Part shown: positions 41,659 through 51,276 of the stretch, in pieces | Position numbering within the stretch: position 1 is the stretch's first letter | Layout of the letters: every line of letters begins with the position of its first letter | Assembly: GCF_013317235.1 (NCBI RefSeq) | Contig: NZ_WLCM01000001.1 | Coordinates: 200,850-264,849, forward strand | Source of the DNA: Leisingera sp. ANG59 | GTDB lineage: Bacteria; Pseudomonadota; Alphaproteobacteria; Rhodobacterales; Rhodobacteraceae | Direction: 5' to 3' | Length of the DNA stretch: 64,000 nt | Notes under the pieces: generated by a model | Told to the model about the DNA's origin: nothing | What the model saw: the letters and a program-made list of their open reading frames with translations, nothing else | Databases searched by the model: none | Program-made: the position numbers and the translations under genes

Positions 41659-42068
41659 TGGCAGGCACAATGCTGCAGCTCGGCAGCTATCAGTTCAGCA
41701 TCGACAACGCGGCGTATCAGAACCTGCAGCGATCGACAGAATACCGCTGGGCCGCGCAAAAGCGGATCGGCGCGGCTGACGCGCTGCAATTCACCGGGTT
41801 CGGTTCCGACACCATCACGCTGCAGGGGGTGATCTATCCGCATTTTCGCGGCGGCCTCGGCCAGGTCGACAAGATGCGGATGACGGCATCGCTGGGGTTC
41901 CCGCTGCCGCTGGTGGCGGGAACAGGCCGGGTTCTGGGGGTGTGGGTGATCGAGGGTGTCAGCGAGGGTCAGCGCACCTTTGCCGCCCAGGGCGCGCCGT
42001 TGCGCCAGGATTTCACGATCAGTATCAGGAGGTATGATGGCGGGCTCCGCAGTCTCCTACCGTTCTAA
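41658..42068 (+). CDS. Tail protein U (P2-like)
   Basis: 136 residues. MLQLGSYQFSIDNAAYQNLQ, ALQFTGFGSDTITLQGVIYP and RQDFTISIRRYDGG are conserved in P2 gpU, which is located at the tail tip/baseplate. Start overlaps the tape measure stop. Confidence 0.9.
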   Translation: MAGTMLQLGSYQFSIDNAAYQNLQRSTEYRWAAQKRIGAADALQFTGFGSDTITLQGVIYPHFRGGLGQVDKMRMTASLGFPLPLVAGTGRVLGVWVIEGVSEGQRTFAAQGAPLRQDFTISIRRYDGGLRSLLPF

Positions 42069-42258
42069 AGAGGGCGAGACCGCCGACGAAATCGTCTGGC
42101 GGCACTATGGCAACCAGGTCGCGGGGGCGCTCGAGACCGTTCTCCAAGCGAATCCGGGGCTGGCGGCGCTGGGGCCGGTCCTACCTCTGGGCACCCGGAT
42201 CGATCTGCCGGAGATCGACGCGCCGAAAGAGGCCGAGGCGGTGCGGCTATGGGATTGA
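42034..42258 (+). CDS. Tail protein X (LysM-like)
   Basis: 74 residues. EGETADEIVWRHYGNQVAGA, then LPLGTRIDLPEI is the LysM-like fold of P2 gpX, a baseplate hub part. Two consecutive ATGs (42034, 42037) follow AGGAGG; the second is better spaced. Overlaps both neighbours. Confidence 0.88.
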   Translation: MMAGSAVSYRSKEGETADEIVWRHYGNQVAGALETVLQANPGLAALGPVLPLGTRIDLPEIDAPKEAEAVRLWD

Positions 42259-43256
42259 TGGATTTCCGGCCATTCTTCCGCGTGGTGGTCGACGGGAAGG
42301 ACATCAGCGGCACGCTGGCGCCGCGGCTGGTCAGCCTGACGCTGACTGATGCCGCCGGGGTCCAGTCCGACCAGGTGCAGATCACGCTGAGCGACACCAC
42401 GCTGTTTGCAAAGCTGGCCGAGCCGCGGGCCGGGGCCGAGATCCGCGTCTGGCTCGGCTATCCTCTGCAGCTCAAATACATGGGGCTGTTCACCGCCGAC
42501 AGTGTCGAGGTGGAAGGCCCGCCAGACCAAATGACGATCACCGGCGTTGCCTCTGTCAACGGTGTGACCTCTGGCGGCAAAACTGCCCTGACAGATCAGA
42601 AAAAACGCAGCTGGCCGCTGGGCACTACCATCGGCGCCATGGTCAAAAAGATCGCCGGAGAGCACAGCCTCGAGCATGCGGTTTCTGAAAGCCTGGCCGG
42701 GCAGGAGCTGCCGCACATCGATCAGATCGACGAAAGCGACATCAACCTGCTGTCCCGGGTGGCGCGCGATCACGATGCCATTGCCAAGCCCGGCAACGGC
42801 CGGTTGATCATGGCAAAGCGTGGCGAAAGCCTGACCGCCTCCGGCAAGCCGATGCCGGTGCTGGCGCTGACCCAGAAGAAGGTGAGCCGCTGGCGCTACC
42901 GCAACAGCACCCGGGCGAAAGCCGGTTCGGTAGTCGCCGTCTATCAGGATCTCGGCCAGGGCAAGCCGGTTGAATGCACCGCGGGCGAGGGCGAGCCTGT
43001 CCAGCGGATCAAACGCCGGTTTCCAAATCAGGCAGCCGCACAGAAGGCGGCGGAGGCGGAGCTGCAGCGCTTGCAGCGCGCCGGTAGGTCCCTGTCGGTG
43101 TCGATGCCGGGCGATCCGGATGCCATGGCCGAGGCCAAACTGCTGGCGGTCGGGTTCCGGTCCTATGTCGACGGCGAATGGCTCATCACCAAGGCAACGC
43201 ACAGCCTCGACAGCGGTGGGTATCGCACCGGTATCGAGGCGGAGCCGTTGAAGTGA
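42249..43256 (+). CDS. Baseplate hub protein D (P2 gpD, gp27-like)
   Basis: 335 residues. FRVVVDGKDISGTLAPRLVS, TDQKKRSWPLGTTIGAMVKK, ESDINLLSRVARDHDAIAKP and DGEWLITKATHSLDSGGYRT are typical of the late control protein D family, which forms the hub holding the spike. Last gene of the prophage; attR follows after 85 bp. Confidence 0.92.
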   Translation: MGLMDFRPFFRVVVDGKDISGTLAPRLVSLTLTDAAGVQSDQVQITLSDTTLFAKLAEPRAGAEIRVWLGYPLQLKYMGLFTADSVEVEGPPDQMTITGVASVNGVTSGGKTALTDQKKRSWPLGTTIGAMVKKIAGEHSLEHAVSESLAGQELPHIDQIDESDINLLSRVARDHDAIAKPGNGRLIMAKRGESLTASGKPMPVLALTQKKVSRWRYRNSTRAKAGSVVAVYQDLGQGKPVECTAGEGEPVQRIKRRFPNQAAAQKAAEAELQRLQRAGRSLSVSMPGDPDAMAEAKLLAVGFRSYVDGEWLITKATHSLDSGGYRTGIEAEPLK

Positions 43257-43341
43257 CAGCGGTTTCCCGTATTCACCCTTAGTTCTCTATCTGTTTGGGG
43301 AAACAAAATGTCTAAGGTGATGAAATATAACAATCCGCGCT

Positions 43342-43397
43342 AGATTTAGGTTCTGGCGCCGCAAGGCGTGGGGGTTCAAGTCCCTTCACCCGCACCA
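43342..43397 (+). other. attR core and displaced tRNA-Leu 3' end
   Basis: 19 bp (43342-43360) identical to attL, followed by a variant variable arm (GCAAGGCG instead of TTCGGGCG), T-arm GGGGG-TTCAAGT-CCCTT and CACCCGCACCA. No 5' half is present, so it is not a functional tRNA. This 3' part should be the original host sequence. Confidence 0.92.
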
Positions 43398-43570
43398 TTC
43401 ACTGACATCAATCGGGTTCATTAGGGCAGTAACGGCGGCGGTTGATGGCCGGTCCGGACGCCCGGTTCGATAATTTGTCCGGCCCGGCCTCCGGTATGCT
43501 ATACTTGCTCCCGGCCGGCCTGCAGCCGGCCCAAGCGTTTACCAGTACATTGTTAAAAAGGGGGATGGCC

Positions 43571-44689
43571 ATGAAACGTCTTCTGCAAATCTCCACTGCT
43601 GCGGCAGGGCTGTGCGCCATCGCGGTCCCGGCATCAGCCGAGCTGCGGTATGACAACAAATCCGGCGGTTATGTTGAAATTTACGGCCAGTTCAATCCGG
43701 CCATCATTTCTGTTGATGACGGCCAGCAGACTGAGACCAACCTGCTCGACTACGACCTGTCCCGCTCCCGGGTCGGCCTGCGCCTGATGCAGCCGATCGG
43801 GGCCAACACCTTTGGGTTTCGGTTCGAGGCCGGGCTGGGCTTCCCGAACTCGACCGAAGTGAACCAGTTCGGCTCCGACTACAGCGGCTGGACACGCGCC
43901 GACCTGCGCCATGTGGACTTCTGGCTGGAAGGCAGCTGGGGCAAGCTGTCCACCGGGCAGGGCAGCATGGTGGCCGATGGCGCCGCTGAAACCGACCTGT
44001 CCTATGTCGGCACCGCACTTTATTCCTATACCGCCGACGCAAATGCAGGCTTCCTGTTCCGCGACACCGCAGGCGTGCTCAGCGGGCCCGCCGTAGCGTC
44101 TGCTTTTGACAACCTGGACGGCTCCCGCCGCGGCCGGATCCGCTATGACACCCCGGATCTGAACGGGTTTACCGCCGGAATCGCCTGGGGCCAGAACATC
44201 CTGTCGTCAGGGGATGATGCCGATTATTACGACATTGGCCTGCGCTACGGGCAGGAATTCGGTTCCACCAATTTCGCCGCCTCACTGGCCTATCAGGTGC
44301 GTGACGACGCCGGGGCAGAGCGTTCGGATGTGATCGGCTCGGCCTCGGTGCTGCTGGACAGCGGCATCAGCGTTACCGTTGCGGGCGGCAGCCGGGACAA
44401 CGATGCGGCCGGCTCCAGCGATCCCAGTTATTACTATGCCAAGATCGGCTATGAGACTGACAGCTGGCTGCCTTGGGGCAAAACCGGGCTTGGCGTGCAC
44501 TACTACGACGGCGAGGATTTCAATGTCGCCGGTTCCAGCACCAAGGGCTGGGGCATCGGCGCGGTGCAGAAGGTCGACAGCATCAATACCGACATCTACC
44601 TGACCTATCAGGAATATGAGTATGAGGATGCCGCCGCGACCTACCAGGATCTGACAACCTGGGTACTGGGCGCGCGCTGGCGGTTCTGA
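43571..44689 (+). CDS. Outer-membrane porin
   Basis: 372 residues from ATG 43571 (AAGGGG six nt upstream). Signal peptide MKRLLQISTAAAGLCAIAVP-ASA, then alternating beta strands throughout and a C-terminal ARWRF ending in Phe, the outer-membrane insertion signal. GYVEIYGQFNPAII and GKLSTGQGSMVADG are shared with the next gene, so both are paralogs of one Rhodobacterales porin family. Trimeric channel for small solutes. Confidence 0.9.
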   Translation: MKRLLQISTAAAGLCAIAVPASAELRYDNKSGGYVEIYGQFNPAIISVDDGQQTETNLLDYDLSRSRVGLRLMQPIGANTFGFRFEAGLGFPNSTEVNQFGSDYSGWTRADLRHVDFWLEGSWGKLSTGQGSMVADGAAETDLSYVGTALYSYTADANAGFLFRDTAGVLSGPAVASAFDNLDGSRRGRIRYDTPDLNGFTAGIAWGQNILSSGDDADYYDIGLRYGQEFGSTNFAASLAYQVRDDAGAERSDVIGSASVLLDSGISVTVAGGSRDNDAAGSSDPSYYYAKIGYETDSWLPWGKTGLGVHYYDGEDFNVAGSSTKGWGIGAVQKVDSINTDIYLTYQEYEYEDAAATYQDLTTWVLGARWRF

Positions 44690-45026
44690 CGAACGGCAGA
44701 TTTCCTGAACGCTCGGAACGCTCCGGTCAGCCGGAGCGTTTCTTTTTCGGCGGGTCCGAAACCGCCCGCCCGGCTGATTTCCGGCTCAGGGTTGCACGGG
44801 CGGCATAGCTGCTTTGCGCCAGGCGGGCCGCAAACGTAATCGCCTTCACATCTCCCGGCCCGAGGCGGCGCTACGGTGCAGGAGATTTTTTGCCACGGGC
44901 AGATTTTCGCAATTGTCGCAACGGTCATCTGATCCGGAATCCATGCCATGCGCCCGGAGGCTCCCTCGGCTCCTGCGTTGGCCTGTGCCGGACAGCGGCC
45001 GTAAGCGACGGAACAGGAGACAGAAC
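44690..45026. other. Promoter/leader region between two porin genes
   Basis: 337 nt. After the terminator it should contain the promoter and a 5' leader of the second porin gene. I see no gene and no certain -35/-10 pair. Confidence 0.5.
44717..44747 (+). terminator. Rho-independent terminator of first porin
   Basis: AACGCTCCGG-TCAG-CCGGAGCGTT stem followed by TCTTTTT. Confidence 0.92.
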
Positions 45027-46145
45027 ATGAAGACCAAGTTTGCAGCCCGCGCGGGCGCAGCCACCCTCGCAGCCGCAGTTGCTGCCCCGGCATTTGCAGG
45101 CCCCACCTACACCAACGACACCGGCGGCAGCTTCCGCTGGTACGGCCAGTTCAACCCTGCCTATCAATCGTTCGACGACGGCGAGCAGGACTTCAACCGC
45201 CTGACCGACAACGCCGCCTCCAATTCGCGCATCGGTTTCTGGCTGGAGCAGGCCTATGGCGAAAACACCCTGCGATTCAACTTTGAAACCGCCTTCGGCT
45301 TCCGTTCCTCGGACGGGGTCAGCCAGACCTCGACCGGCGACAACCTCAGCTGGGACCGCACCAACATCCGCCACGTCGACTTCCAGTTCGACACTGCACG
45401 CTATGGCCGCTTCTCGGCTGGTCAGGGCTCGATGGCAACCGACGGCATCACCGGCGCTGACTTCTCCGGTACCGGGCTTGGCGCCTCCAATGCGGTCGCG
45501 GACTCCGCGGGCGGCTATGCCTTCCGCACCGGCGCGGGCGCCCTCAGCAGCATCGAGATCGGCGATGTGTTCTCTGACCTGGACGGCAGCCGCCTGGGCC
45601 GCGTCCGCTACGATTCGCCGGAACTTGCGGGTTTCACCCTGTCGACCTCCTGGGGCACCGATGTCCTGAAGGACGCCAACGATCGCGAAAGCTATGACGT
45701 GGCTGTCCGCTGGGCCAATGACGATGCCGCCGGCTTTGCCATCGACACCGGCATCGGCGCCTCCTGGACTGAAGAAACCGGCGAGCAGGACTACCGCGAT
45801 ATCTCCGGCTCCTTTGCGGTTCTGCACAAGGCCACCGGCCTGTCGCTGAACATCGCCGCGGGCGAGCGCGACATCGCGGGCACCTATGCCTATGCCAAGC
45901 TGGGGTATTCCGCGGATCTGATCGCGGCCGGCTCCACCTCCTTCTCGGTGGACTACTATGACGGCTCCGACATGGTCAGCAACGGCGACAGCGCCGAATC
46001 CTGGGGCGTGGCTGCGGTCCAGAAGATCGACGCCTACAATGTCGAGACCTACCTGGCCTACCGCGACTATTCCTATGCCGACACCAGCGCCACCACCTAC
46101 CAGGACGCAAACGTGATCCTGGCCGGTGCGCGCTGGAAGTTCTGA
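45027..46145 (+). CDS. Outer-membrane porin, second paralog
   Basis: 372 residues from ATG 45027 (GGAGACAG upstream). Signal peptide MKTKFAARAGAATLAAAVAA-PAFA; GSFRWYGQFNPAYQSFDDGE, FSAGQGSMATDG and the terminal ARWKF correspond to the same positions in the upstream porin. Same length, but diverged loops. Own terminator, so it is regulated separately. Confidence 0.9.
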   Translation: MKTKFAARAGAATLAAAVAAPAFAGPTYTNDTGGSFRWYGQFNPAYQSFDDGEQDFNRLTDNAASNSRIGFWLEQAYGENTLRFNFETAFGFRSSDGVSQTSTGDNLSWDRTNIRHVDFQFDTARYGRFSAGQGSMATDGITGADFSGTGLGASNAVADSAGGYAFRTGAGALSSIEIGDVFSDLDGSRLGRVRYDSPELAGFTLSTSWGTDVLKDANDRESYDVAVRWANDDAAGFAIDTGIGASWTEETGEQDYRDISGSFAVLHKATGLSLNIAAGERDIAGTYAYAKLGYSADLIAAGSTSFSVDYYDGSDMVSNGDSAESWGVAAVQKIDAYNVETYLAYRDYSYADTSATTYQDANVILAGARWKF

Positions 46146-46173
46146 ACCGCAACTCCCTCGGTTTCAGGAACGG

Positions 46174-46201
46174 AAACACGCCCCTTAGCGGGCGTGTTTT
46201 T
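46174..46201 (+). terminator. Terminator of second porin
   Basis: AAACACGCCC-CTTAG-CGGGCGTGTTT with a T-run. Confidence 0.92.
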
Positions 46202-46341
46202 CGTTGCGGGCCTTCGGAAATCCGCAGGATCGGCAGGGAATGGGGCAATCCCCCTTGCGCCGCGGCGCCGGGGGAAATAGAAGACCGCAAATTGTCTGGG
46301 GGCACCTCGCACAGGGGCCCCGAATCTCTATGGGGAATAGG

Positions 46342-47673
46342 ATGCAGGTCACCGAGACGCTGAACGAAGGTCTGAAACGCGGCTACGCCATCACCGTCAC
46401 CGCCGCCGAGCTGGACGAGAAGGTCAACGAAAAGCTGGTCGAAGCCCAGCCGGAAATCGAAATGAAAGGTTTCCGCAAAGGCAAGGTGCCGATGGCTCTG
46501 CTGAAAAAGCAGTTCGGCCAGCGCCTGATGGGCGAAGCGATGCAGGAATCCATCGACGGCGCCATGAACAAGCATTTCGAGGACAGCGGCGACCGTCCGG
46601 CGCTGCAGCCCGAAGTCAAGATGACCAACGAAGACTGGAAAGAAGGCGACGACGTCAACGTCGAGATGTCCTACGAGGCACTGCCGGAAATCCCCGAAGT
46701 CGACTTCTCCGGCGTTGAGCTGGAAAAGCTGGTTGTGAAGGCTGAAGAAGAAGCCGTCACCGAGGCGCTGGCCAACCTGGCCGAAACCGCCAAGGAATTC
46801 GAAGCCCGCGAAGAGGGCGCAGCAGCCGAAGACGGCGACCAGGTCGTGATCGACTTTGTTGGCCGCATTGACGGCGAAGCCTTTGAAGGCGGCGCAGGCG
46901 ACGACTACCCGCTGACGCTTGGCTCCAACTCCTTCATCCCCGGCTTCGAAGAGCAGCTGGTCGGCACCAAGGCCGGTGAAGAAAAAGACGTGACCGTGTC
47001 CTTCCCCGAGGAATACGGCGCAGAGCACCTGGCCGGCAAAGAGGCCGTGTTCTCCTGCACCGTCAAGGAAGTCAAAGCCCCGAAGGCGGCTGAGATCGAC
47101 GACGAGCTGGCCAAGAAATTCGGCGCCGACGACCTGGACGCGCTGAAGGGCCAGATCTCCGAGCGCCTGGAAGCAGAATACGCCGGTGCCGCCCGCGCGG
47201 TGATGAAGCGCGCGCTGCTGGACAAGCTGGACACGCTGGTCTCCTTCGACCTGCCGCCGTCGCTGGTTGACGCCGAAGCCAAGCAGATCGCGCACCAGCT
47301 GTGGCACGAGGAAAACCCGGAAGTTCAGGGCCACGACCACGGTGAGATTGAAACCACCGAAGAACACACCAAACTGGCCGAGCGCCGCGTCCGCCTGGGC
47401 CTGCTGCTGGCCGAGCTGGGCCAGAAAGCCGAAGTCGAAGTGACCGACGCCGAAATGACCCAGGCGATCATGGCGCAAGCCCGCCAGTACCCGGGCCAGG
47501 AACGCCAGTTCTTCGAGTTCATCCAGCAGAACGCCCAGATGCAGCAGCAGCTGCGCGCGCCGATCTTCGAAGACAAGGTTGTCGACCACATCGTCGGCCA
47601 GGCCAAAGTCACCGAGAAAGAGATCTCCAAGGACGAGCTGCAGAAAGCTGTTGAGGAGCTGGAGGAGGAATAA
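46342..47673 (+). CDS. tig: Trigger factor, ribosome-bound chaperone/PPIase
   Basis: 443 residues. Ribosome-binding domain [17 protein letters not shown]... with the [17 protein letters not shown] signature. FKBP-type PPIase domain (about 160-245: [38 protein letters not shown]), and a helical chaperone cradle. Start at 46342 matches the family; an in-frame ATG at 46330 is an alternative. Isolated gene with own terminator. Confidence 0.97.
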   Translation: MQVTETLNEGLKRGYAITVTAAELDEKVNEKLVEAQPEIEMKGFRKGKVPMALLKKQFGQRLMGEAMQESIDGAMNKHFEDSGDRPALQPEVKMTNEDWKEGDDVNVEMSYEALPEIPEVDFSGVELEKLVVKAEEEAVTEALANLAETAKEFEAREEGAAAEDGDQVVIDFVGRIDGEAFEGGAGDDYPLTLGSNSFIPGFEEQLVGTKAGEEKDVTVSFPEEYGAEHLAGKEAVFSCTVKEVKAPKAAEIDDELAKKFGADDLDALKGQISERLEAEYAGAARAVMKRALLDKLDTLVSFDLPPSLVDAEAKQIAHQLWHEENPEVQGHDHGEIETTEEHTKLAERRVRLGLLLAELGQKAEVEVTDAEMTQAIMAQARQYPGQERQFFEFIQQNAQMQQQLRAPIFEDKVVDHIVGQAKVTEKEISKDELQKAVEELEEE

Positions 47674-47697
47674 TCCTCCTTCCGCATCGACTTACGG

Positions 47698-47725
47698 AAA
47701 GGCCGCCCCTTCGGGCGGCCTTTTT
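47698..47725 (+). terminator. Terminator of tig
   Basis: AAAGGCCGCCC-CTTC-GGGCGGCCTTTTT, a perfect stem with UUCG-like loop. Confidence 0.94.
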
Positions 47726-47773
47726 AGTCGGGCGGGACGGGCATCATGCGCCGGTCTGCCGGTTCCGCCGTAT

Positions 47774-48217
47774 CTAACGGTGTTCTTCCGGCACCCAGTC
47801 CTCGCTCGGGCTGTTCCAGAACCTGTTGGGATTATCCTCATCCAACCCCCGGATATGGAGCGTCCGCAGGCAGGGTGCCACATAGATCACCGGCTCCTCG
47901 TAAGGGTGTGAGGCGTAGATGCTTTCCAGAACCCGCGCGGCCCCGGCGTCATCGCGGGCCAGGAAAAATGACAGCTCCACGCATGGCACCTGAACGGCAG
48001 CCTCGGTCGCCGTGTTCCGCCCGCTCCCCAGCGACCGGAAGCTCTGTTTGCCCGCCGCTGCTTGAAAGGTCACGCGATCATAGTCGCCGTATTTCAGGGC
48101 AGTGACGGCCAGAGCCGCATCAACGATCCACTGTGCGCGGGTTTCGGGTACCTGGACGGTGATCCGCAAACCGTCTTCGGGGATAAACCTGCCGGTCTTC
48201 AATTCGGGCATTTTCAT
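47774..48217 (-). CDS. Stand-alone YqfO/NIF3-type domain protein
   Basis: 147 residues. The C-terminal part has LESIYASHPYEEPVIYVAPC, the hallmark (HPYEEP) of the YqfO insert domain of NIF3/DUF34 proteins, a CutA/PII-like fold. The metal-binding NIF3 parts are missing, so it is the isolated small domain. The function is unknown; trimer formation and a sensory role are plausible. It faces tig with converging transcription. Confidence 0.7.
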   Translation of the reverse strand: MKMPELKTGRFIPEDGLRITVQVPETRAQWIVDAALAVTALKYGDYDRVTFQAAAGKQSFRSLGSGRNTATEAAVQVPCVELSFFLARDDAGAARVLESIYASHPYEEPVIYVAPCLRTLHIRGLDEDNPNRFWNSPSEDWVPEEHR

Positions 48218-48445
48218 AAGGGACTCCAGTGATGTTTGGAACTGGATACCCCAGGCAGGCGAAGCTGCGGGAAAGGACGCTTCGCTGCGGGGCGAAGCGT
48301 TCGGCCTTGCAGGCAGGCGGTGCCAGTCAGGAAAGCAGGGTCAGGAAGACATGCCCTCCCGCCCGTCCTTGGTGCCGTCCTGCGGACAGCGCCGCGGCCC
48401 GTTGGCTTGGCAGCGCCCCTTCGAGGCGCTGCAGAAGGGGAGGTT

Positions 48446-48931
48446 TCAGCTGTCAGAGGGGGCCGGGCGCAGGCCGGTTTCCACAAGCATGCCGCGGCGC
48501 TTGGCCTCGTAGTAGTAACCGCGCGAGTAATGCTTCACCGCCAGGTCCTGGCTGCCATCAGCCAGCAGCCAGGCGCCGCGCAGGTACTTCACGGAAAATT
48601 GCAGGTTGGTATCGGCATCCAGCAGTTCCTTGGGTTCGCCCTTGAACCCCATCGACCGCGCCGTCGCGGGAAGGATCTGCAGCAGCCCGTAGTAGGGGCG
48701 GTTCATCGCCTTGGGCCTGTGGGTGCTTTCGCGGACCGCCAGCCGGTGCACCAGGCTGCGCGGGACCTCGTAGTGGTCTGCCCAGTAGTTGATCTTCTGG
48801 CGCAGTTCCGGCGTCTCATTGGGGTAGAGCGGCGGGGCGGCTCTGGACACCTCCGGGGTGGAGGCGGTGCTGGCGCAGGCAGACAGCACTGCGGCAGCTA
48901 AAAAAAAGATCAAAGCGGTGCGGCGCGGCAT
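48446..48931 (-). CDS. Lipoprotein lytic transglycosylase (SLT family)
   Basis: 161 residues from ATG 48931 (GGAGGCC upstream). Lipobox LSAC (Cys19), then a compact SLT domain with the catalytic Glu68 (VRESTHRP), YYGLLQILPATARSMGF and VKYLRGAWLLADG. Cleaves peptidoglycan with 1,6-anhydro product, attached to the periplasmic side of the outer membrane. 228 nt with nothing recognised follow before the YqfO-like gene. Confidence 0.88.
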   Translation of the reverse strand: MPRRTALIFFLAAAVLSACASTASTPEVSRAAPPLYPNETPELRQKINYWADHYEVPRSLVHRLAVRESTHRPKAMNRPYYGLLQILPATARSMGFKGEPKELLDADTNLQFSVKYLRGAWLLADGSQDLAVKHYSRGYYYEAKRRGMLVETGLRPAPSDS

Positions 48932-49348
48932 GCGGCCTCCGATAACGGTTTCTGATGACGGCAGATTAGCCGCCCCGGCACGGGCTGCAATACAGCCAGT
49001 GCACGCCAGCGGCCGGAGCGGCGGGGAACCGCCATCACCGCGGGGGGAAACCGCCTGTTGCCCGATCGGCTCCGCGGCGGCCGGAAGGTGGTTCAAACTT
49101 TAATCATTAGACATTTGTTAAATATGGCCGCCCACTACATATTGGGGGTGCGCATTGAGGCAGAAACAACCCTCAGGGCAGTATGCCCCTCACGCCTGGG
49201 GGGCAGCTGACCACTTCGGGCAGAAGGGGACCGCGGCTGTTTCCCAAAATTTCGCGGTCCCTACAACGCCCGCGCAGCCCCAGAGACCCGCGGATTGCGC
49301 AGGCCGGCCAGGCAGATGCGCCCGCTTGGCGGCCGCAATCACGGACGC
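48932..49348. other. Gap with no gene supported
   Basis: 417 nt containing the promoter of the SLT gene (AT-rich stretch near 49096-49140) and the 3' side of the small gene at 49349. No further gene or RNA seen. Confidence 0.5.
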
Positions 49349-49540
49349 TCAGACAGGTTTCTGCATGGCTTCTGCCGGTGTCTTGAACAGGCTTTTTTCC
49401 GGTGCAAGCAGCCCGGCAGGCACCAGCTCTGACACCGCTTCGGTCCTGAAGTCCGGCCGGTCGAACCGGTGGCCCCGCAGCAATCGGAACAACAGCCGCC
49501 GGCGCAGCGCCAGCTCCTCACTTTCCAATGCGTCCAGCAT
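49349..49540 (-). CDS. Small helical protein (63 aa)
   Basis: MLDALESEELALRRRLLFRL... from ATG 49540 with AAGGGGGATG upstream. Charged, helical, soluble. Located downstream of rplI after the terminator. No family recognised, but the start site and protein-like composition support it. Confidence 0.5.
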   Translation of the reverse strand: MLDALESEELALRRRLLFRLLRGHRFDRPDFRTEAVSELVPAGLLAPEKSLFKTPAEAMQKPV

Positions 49541-49665
49541 GGCGCATCCCCCTTTCTCACTCCACACAGGAAGTATTCTTGCGGAATACGGCAAACAGAT
49601 GGTTATTTGGGGGCGGGGATTTCCGTGCAATTTGGCGCGTCTTTTCAAACTCCGCGCGAGCAATG

Positions 49666-49692
49666 AAAAAGGCCGCCCATCAGGCGGCCTTT
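49666..49692 (-). terminator. Terminator of rpsF-rpsR-rplI operon
   Basis: On the minus strand AAAGGCCGCC-TGATG-GGCGGCCTTT is followed by TTCA; nearly symmetrical, so it may work for both strands. Confidence 0.85.
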
Positions 49693-49718
49693 CCCGTGTC
49701 TCACTGTCCTGATGAGGA

Positions 49719-50327
49719 TCAGTTGGTTTCTTCGCCAGCGGCTTCGGCCGGTGCTTCGTCGTCGTCGGACGCAGCAGAGCCGATGTCGTCGAACAGTTCG
49801 GAGATTTCGAATTCCGCAGCGGCTTCCTCTTCGGCGGCCAGCTCCTGGATCGATTTGCCCGATGCCTGCAGCTCGGCTTCCTCTGCGGAGCGGGCCACGT
49901 TCAGCTTGATTTCGACTTCCACTTCCGGGTGCAGTTTCACGGCGACCGAATGCAGGCCCAGTTCCTTGATCGGGTGGATCAGGGCGACCTGTTTCTTGTC
50001 GACCGAGAAGCCGTCCGCGGTTGCAGCGTCAGCCGCGTCGCGCGGGGTGACCGAGCCGTACAGCGCGCCCGCGTCCGAAGCGGAGCGAATCACGATGAAC
50101 TGCTGGCCGTCCAGCTTCTCTGCCAGAGCCTCGGCCTCTTTCTTGGTCTCCAGGTTGCGCGCTTCCAGCTGCGCTTTCTGGGCCTCGAAGGCGGCGATGT
50201 TGGACTCGGAGGCGGTTTTTGCCTTGCCCTGCGGCAGCAGGAAGTTGCGGGCGAACCCGGGCTTCACGTCAACGACGTCGCCCATCTGGCCCAGCTTTGC
50301 AACGCGCTCAAGAAGGATAACTTGCAT
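49719..50327 (-). CDS. rplI: 50S ribosomal protein L9
   Basis: 202 residues. [20 protein letters not shown] and [14 protein letters not shown] identify the N-domain that binds 23S rRNA; a long helix and the C-domain follow. About 50 residues beyond the usual 149 form an acidic Glu/Ala-rich tail, as in related alphaproteobacteria. Confidence 0.98.
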   Translation of the reverse strand: MQVILLERVAKLGQMGDVVDVKPGFARNFLLPQGKAKTASESNIAAFEAQKAQLEARNLETKKEAEALAEKLDGQQFIVIRSASDAGALYGSVTPRDAADAATADGFSVDKKQVALIHPIKELGLHSVAVKLHPEVEVEIKLNVARSAEEAELQASGKSIQELAAEEEAAAEFEISELFDDIGSAASDDDEAPAEAAGEETN

Positions 50328-50339
50328 CTGCTTATCTCC

Positions 50340-50567
50340 TTACTTCACGGCGTAGGGCAGCAGGGCGAGGAAGCGGGCGCGCTTGATAGCACGGGCCAGC
50401 TCACGCTGCTTCTTTGCCGAAACGGCGGTGATGCGCGAAGGCACGATCTTGCCGCGCTCAGAGATGTAGCGCTGCAGCAGACGGGTGTCCTTGTAGTCGA
50501 TCTTCGGCGCATTTTCACCCGAGAACGGGCAAACCTTGCGGCGGCGGAAAAACGGTTTGGCTGCCAT
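50340..50567 (-). CDS. rpsR: 30S ribosomal protein S18
   Basis: 75 residues. [40 protein letters not shown], and [20 protein letters not shown] are the S18 core. Second gene of the rpsF-rpsR-rplI operon, 28 nt after rpsF. Confidence 0.98.
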   Translation of the reverse strand: MAAKPFFRRRKVCPFSGENAPKIDYKDTRLLQRYISERGKIVPSRITAVSAKKQRELARAIKRARFLALLPYAVK

Positions 50568-50595
50568 GATTTAGCGTCCTTTTCTCAAGCGTTGA

Positions 50596-50949
50596 TCAGC
50601 GGCGCTCACGGCGTTCGCCGCGTTCGTCGCGCTTCTGCATCTGGACCGAAGGGCCCTCGGCGTGCTCGTCGACCTTGATGGTCAGGACGCGCATCACGTC
50701 ATCATGCAGACGCATCAGGCGCTCCATTTCCTGCACGGCGGCCGACGGTGCGTCGGTGCGCAGGAAGGCATAGTGGCCCTTGCGGTTCTTGTTGATCTTG
50801 TAGGCCATGGTCTTGACGCCCCAGTACTCCTGGTCGACCAGCTTGCCGCCGTTGTCGGACAGAACAGCACCGAAATGTTCGATGAGGCCTTCAGCTTGCG
50901 AGTTGGACAGGTCCTGACGCGCAATCATGACATGCTCATAGAGTGGCAT
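50596..50949 (-). CDS. rpsF: 30S ribosomal protein S6
   Basis: 117 residues. MPLYEHVMIARQDLSNSQAE, YWGVKTMAYKINKNRKGHYA, and HDDVMRVLTIKVDEH are typical S6; the C-terminal tail is charged (KRDERGERRERR). First gene of the operon; S6 pairs with S18 in the 30S platform. Confidence 0.98.
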   Translation of the reverse strand: MPLYEHVMIARQDLSNSQAEGLIEHFGAVLSDNGGKLVDQEYWGVKTMAYKINKNRKGHYAFLRTDAPSAAVQEMERLMRLHDDVMRVLTIKVDEHAEGPSVQMQKRDERGERRERR

Positions 50950-51276
50950 GCGAACTCCTGTTTGTGTCTAGGCGCATTTCATAGACGGGGCATGTAACAC
51001 TTCCGCTGCCCGGTCACGAGAGGCTGCGCGGATCGAAGAAGTCGCGGAAGCAGGGCCTCCTATACAGGCTGCGGCCGAAAGAGCAAGGCAAAAGGGCTTT
51101 TTGCGATGGCTTGCATGGCCCGCCGCGGCAAAACCGCAAGCCTGCCCCATTGCTGCCTCAATGCAGGGCTTCACTCCTTAACCAAGCCTTAACGCGGTTG
51201 AAGACGCGGCGGCGGCTTCCCGGGACGGGAGCTACAGCAAGGCAGCAGAAACAGACCGCAGCAGAAGGGCAGTCAA
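50950..51276. other. Divergent promoter region of rpsF
   Basis: 327 nt between rpsF and a rightward membrane protein gene. It must contain both promoters and the S6 mRNA leader. I see no gene. Confidence 0.5.

Noticed and set aside
39391-41670. 759-codon minus-strand frame opposite the tape measure gene
   Set aside because: Tape measure is certain on the plus strand; no ribosome site or family for the other.
4124-43360. Gene transfer agent cluster
   Set aside because: Rhodobacterales GTAs are about 15 kb, non-excising and siphovirus-like; this element has att sites, integrase, a repressor switch and a contractile tail.
43398-43570. A second tRNA after the prophage
   Set aside because: Only a tRNA 3' half is present at 43342-43397; the 5' half is missing.
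47774-48217. CutA divalent-cation tolerance protein
   Set aside because: The fold may be related, but HPYEEP is the YqfO/NIF3 signature and the CutA metal motif is not seen.
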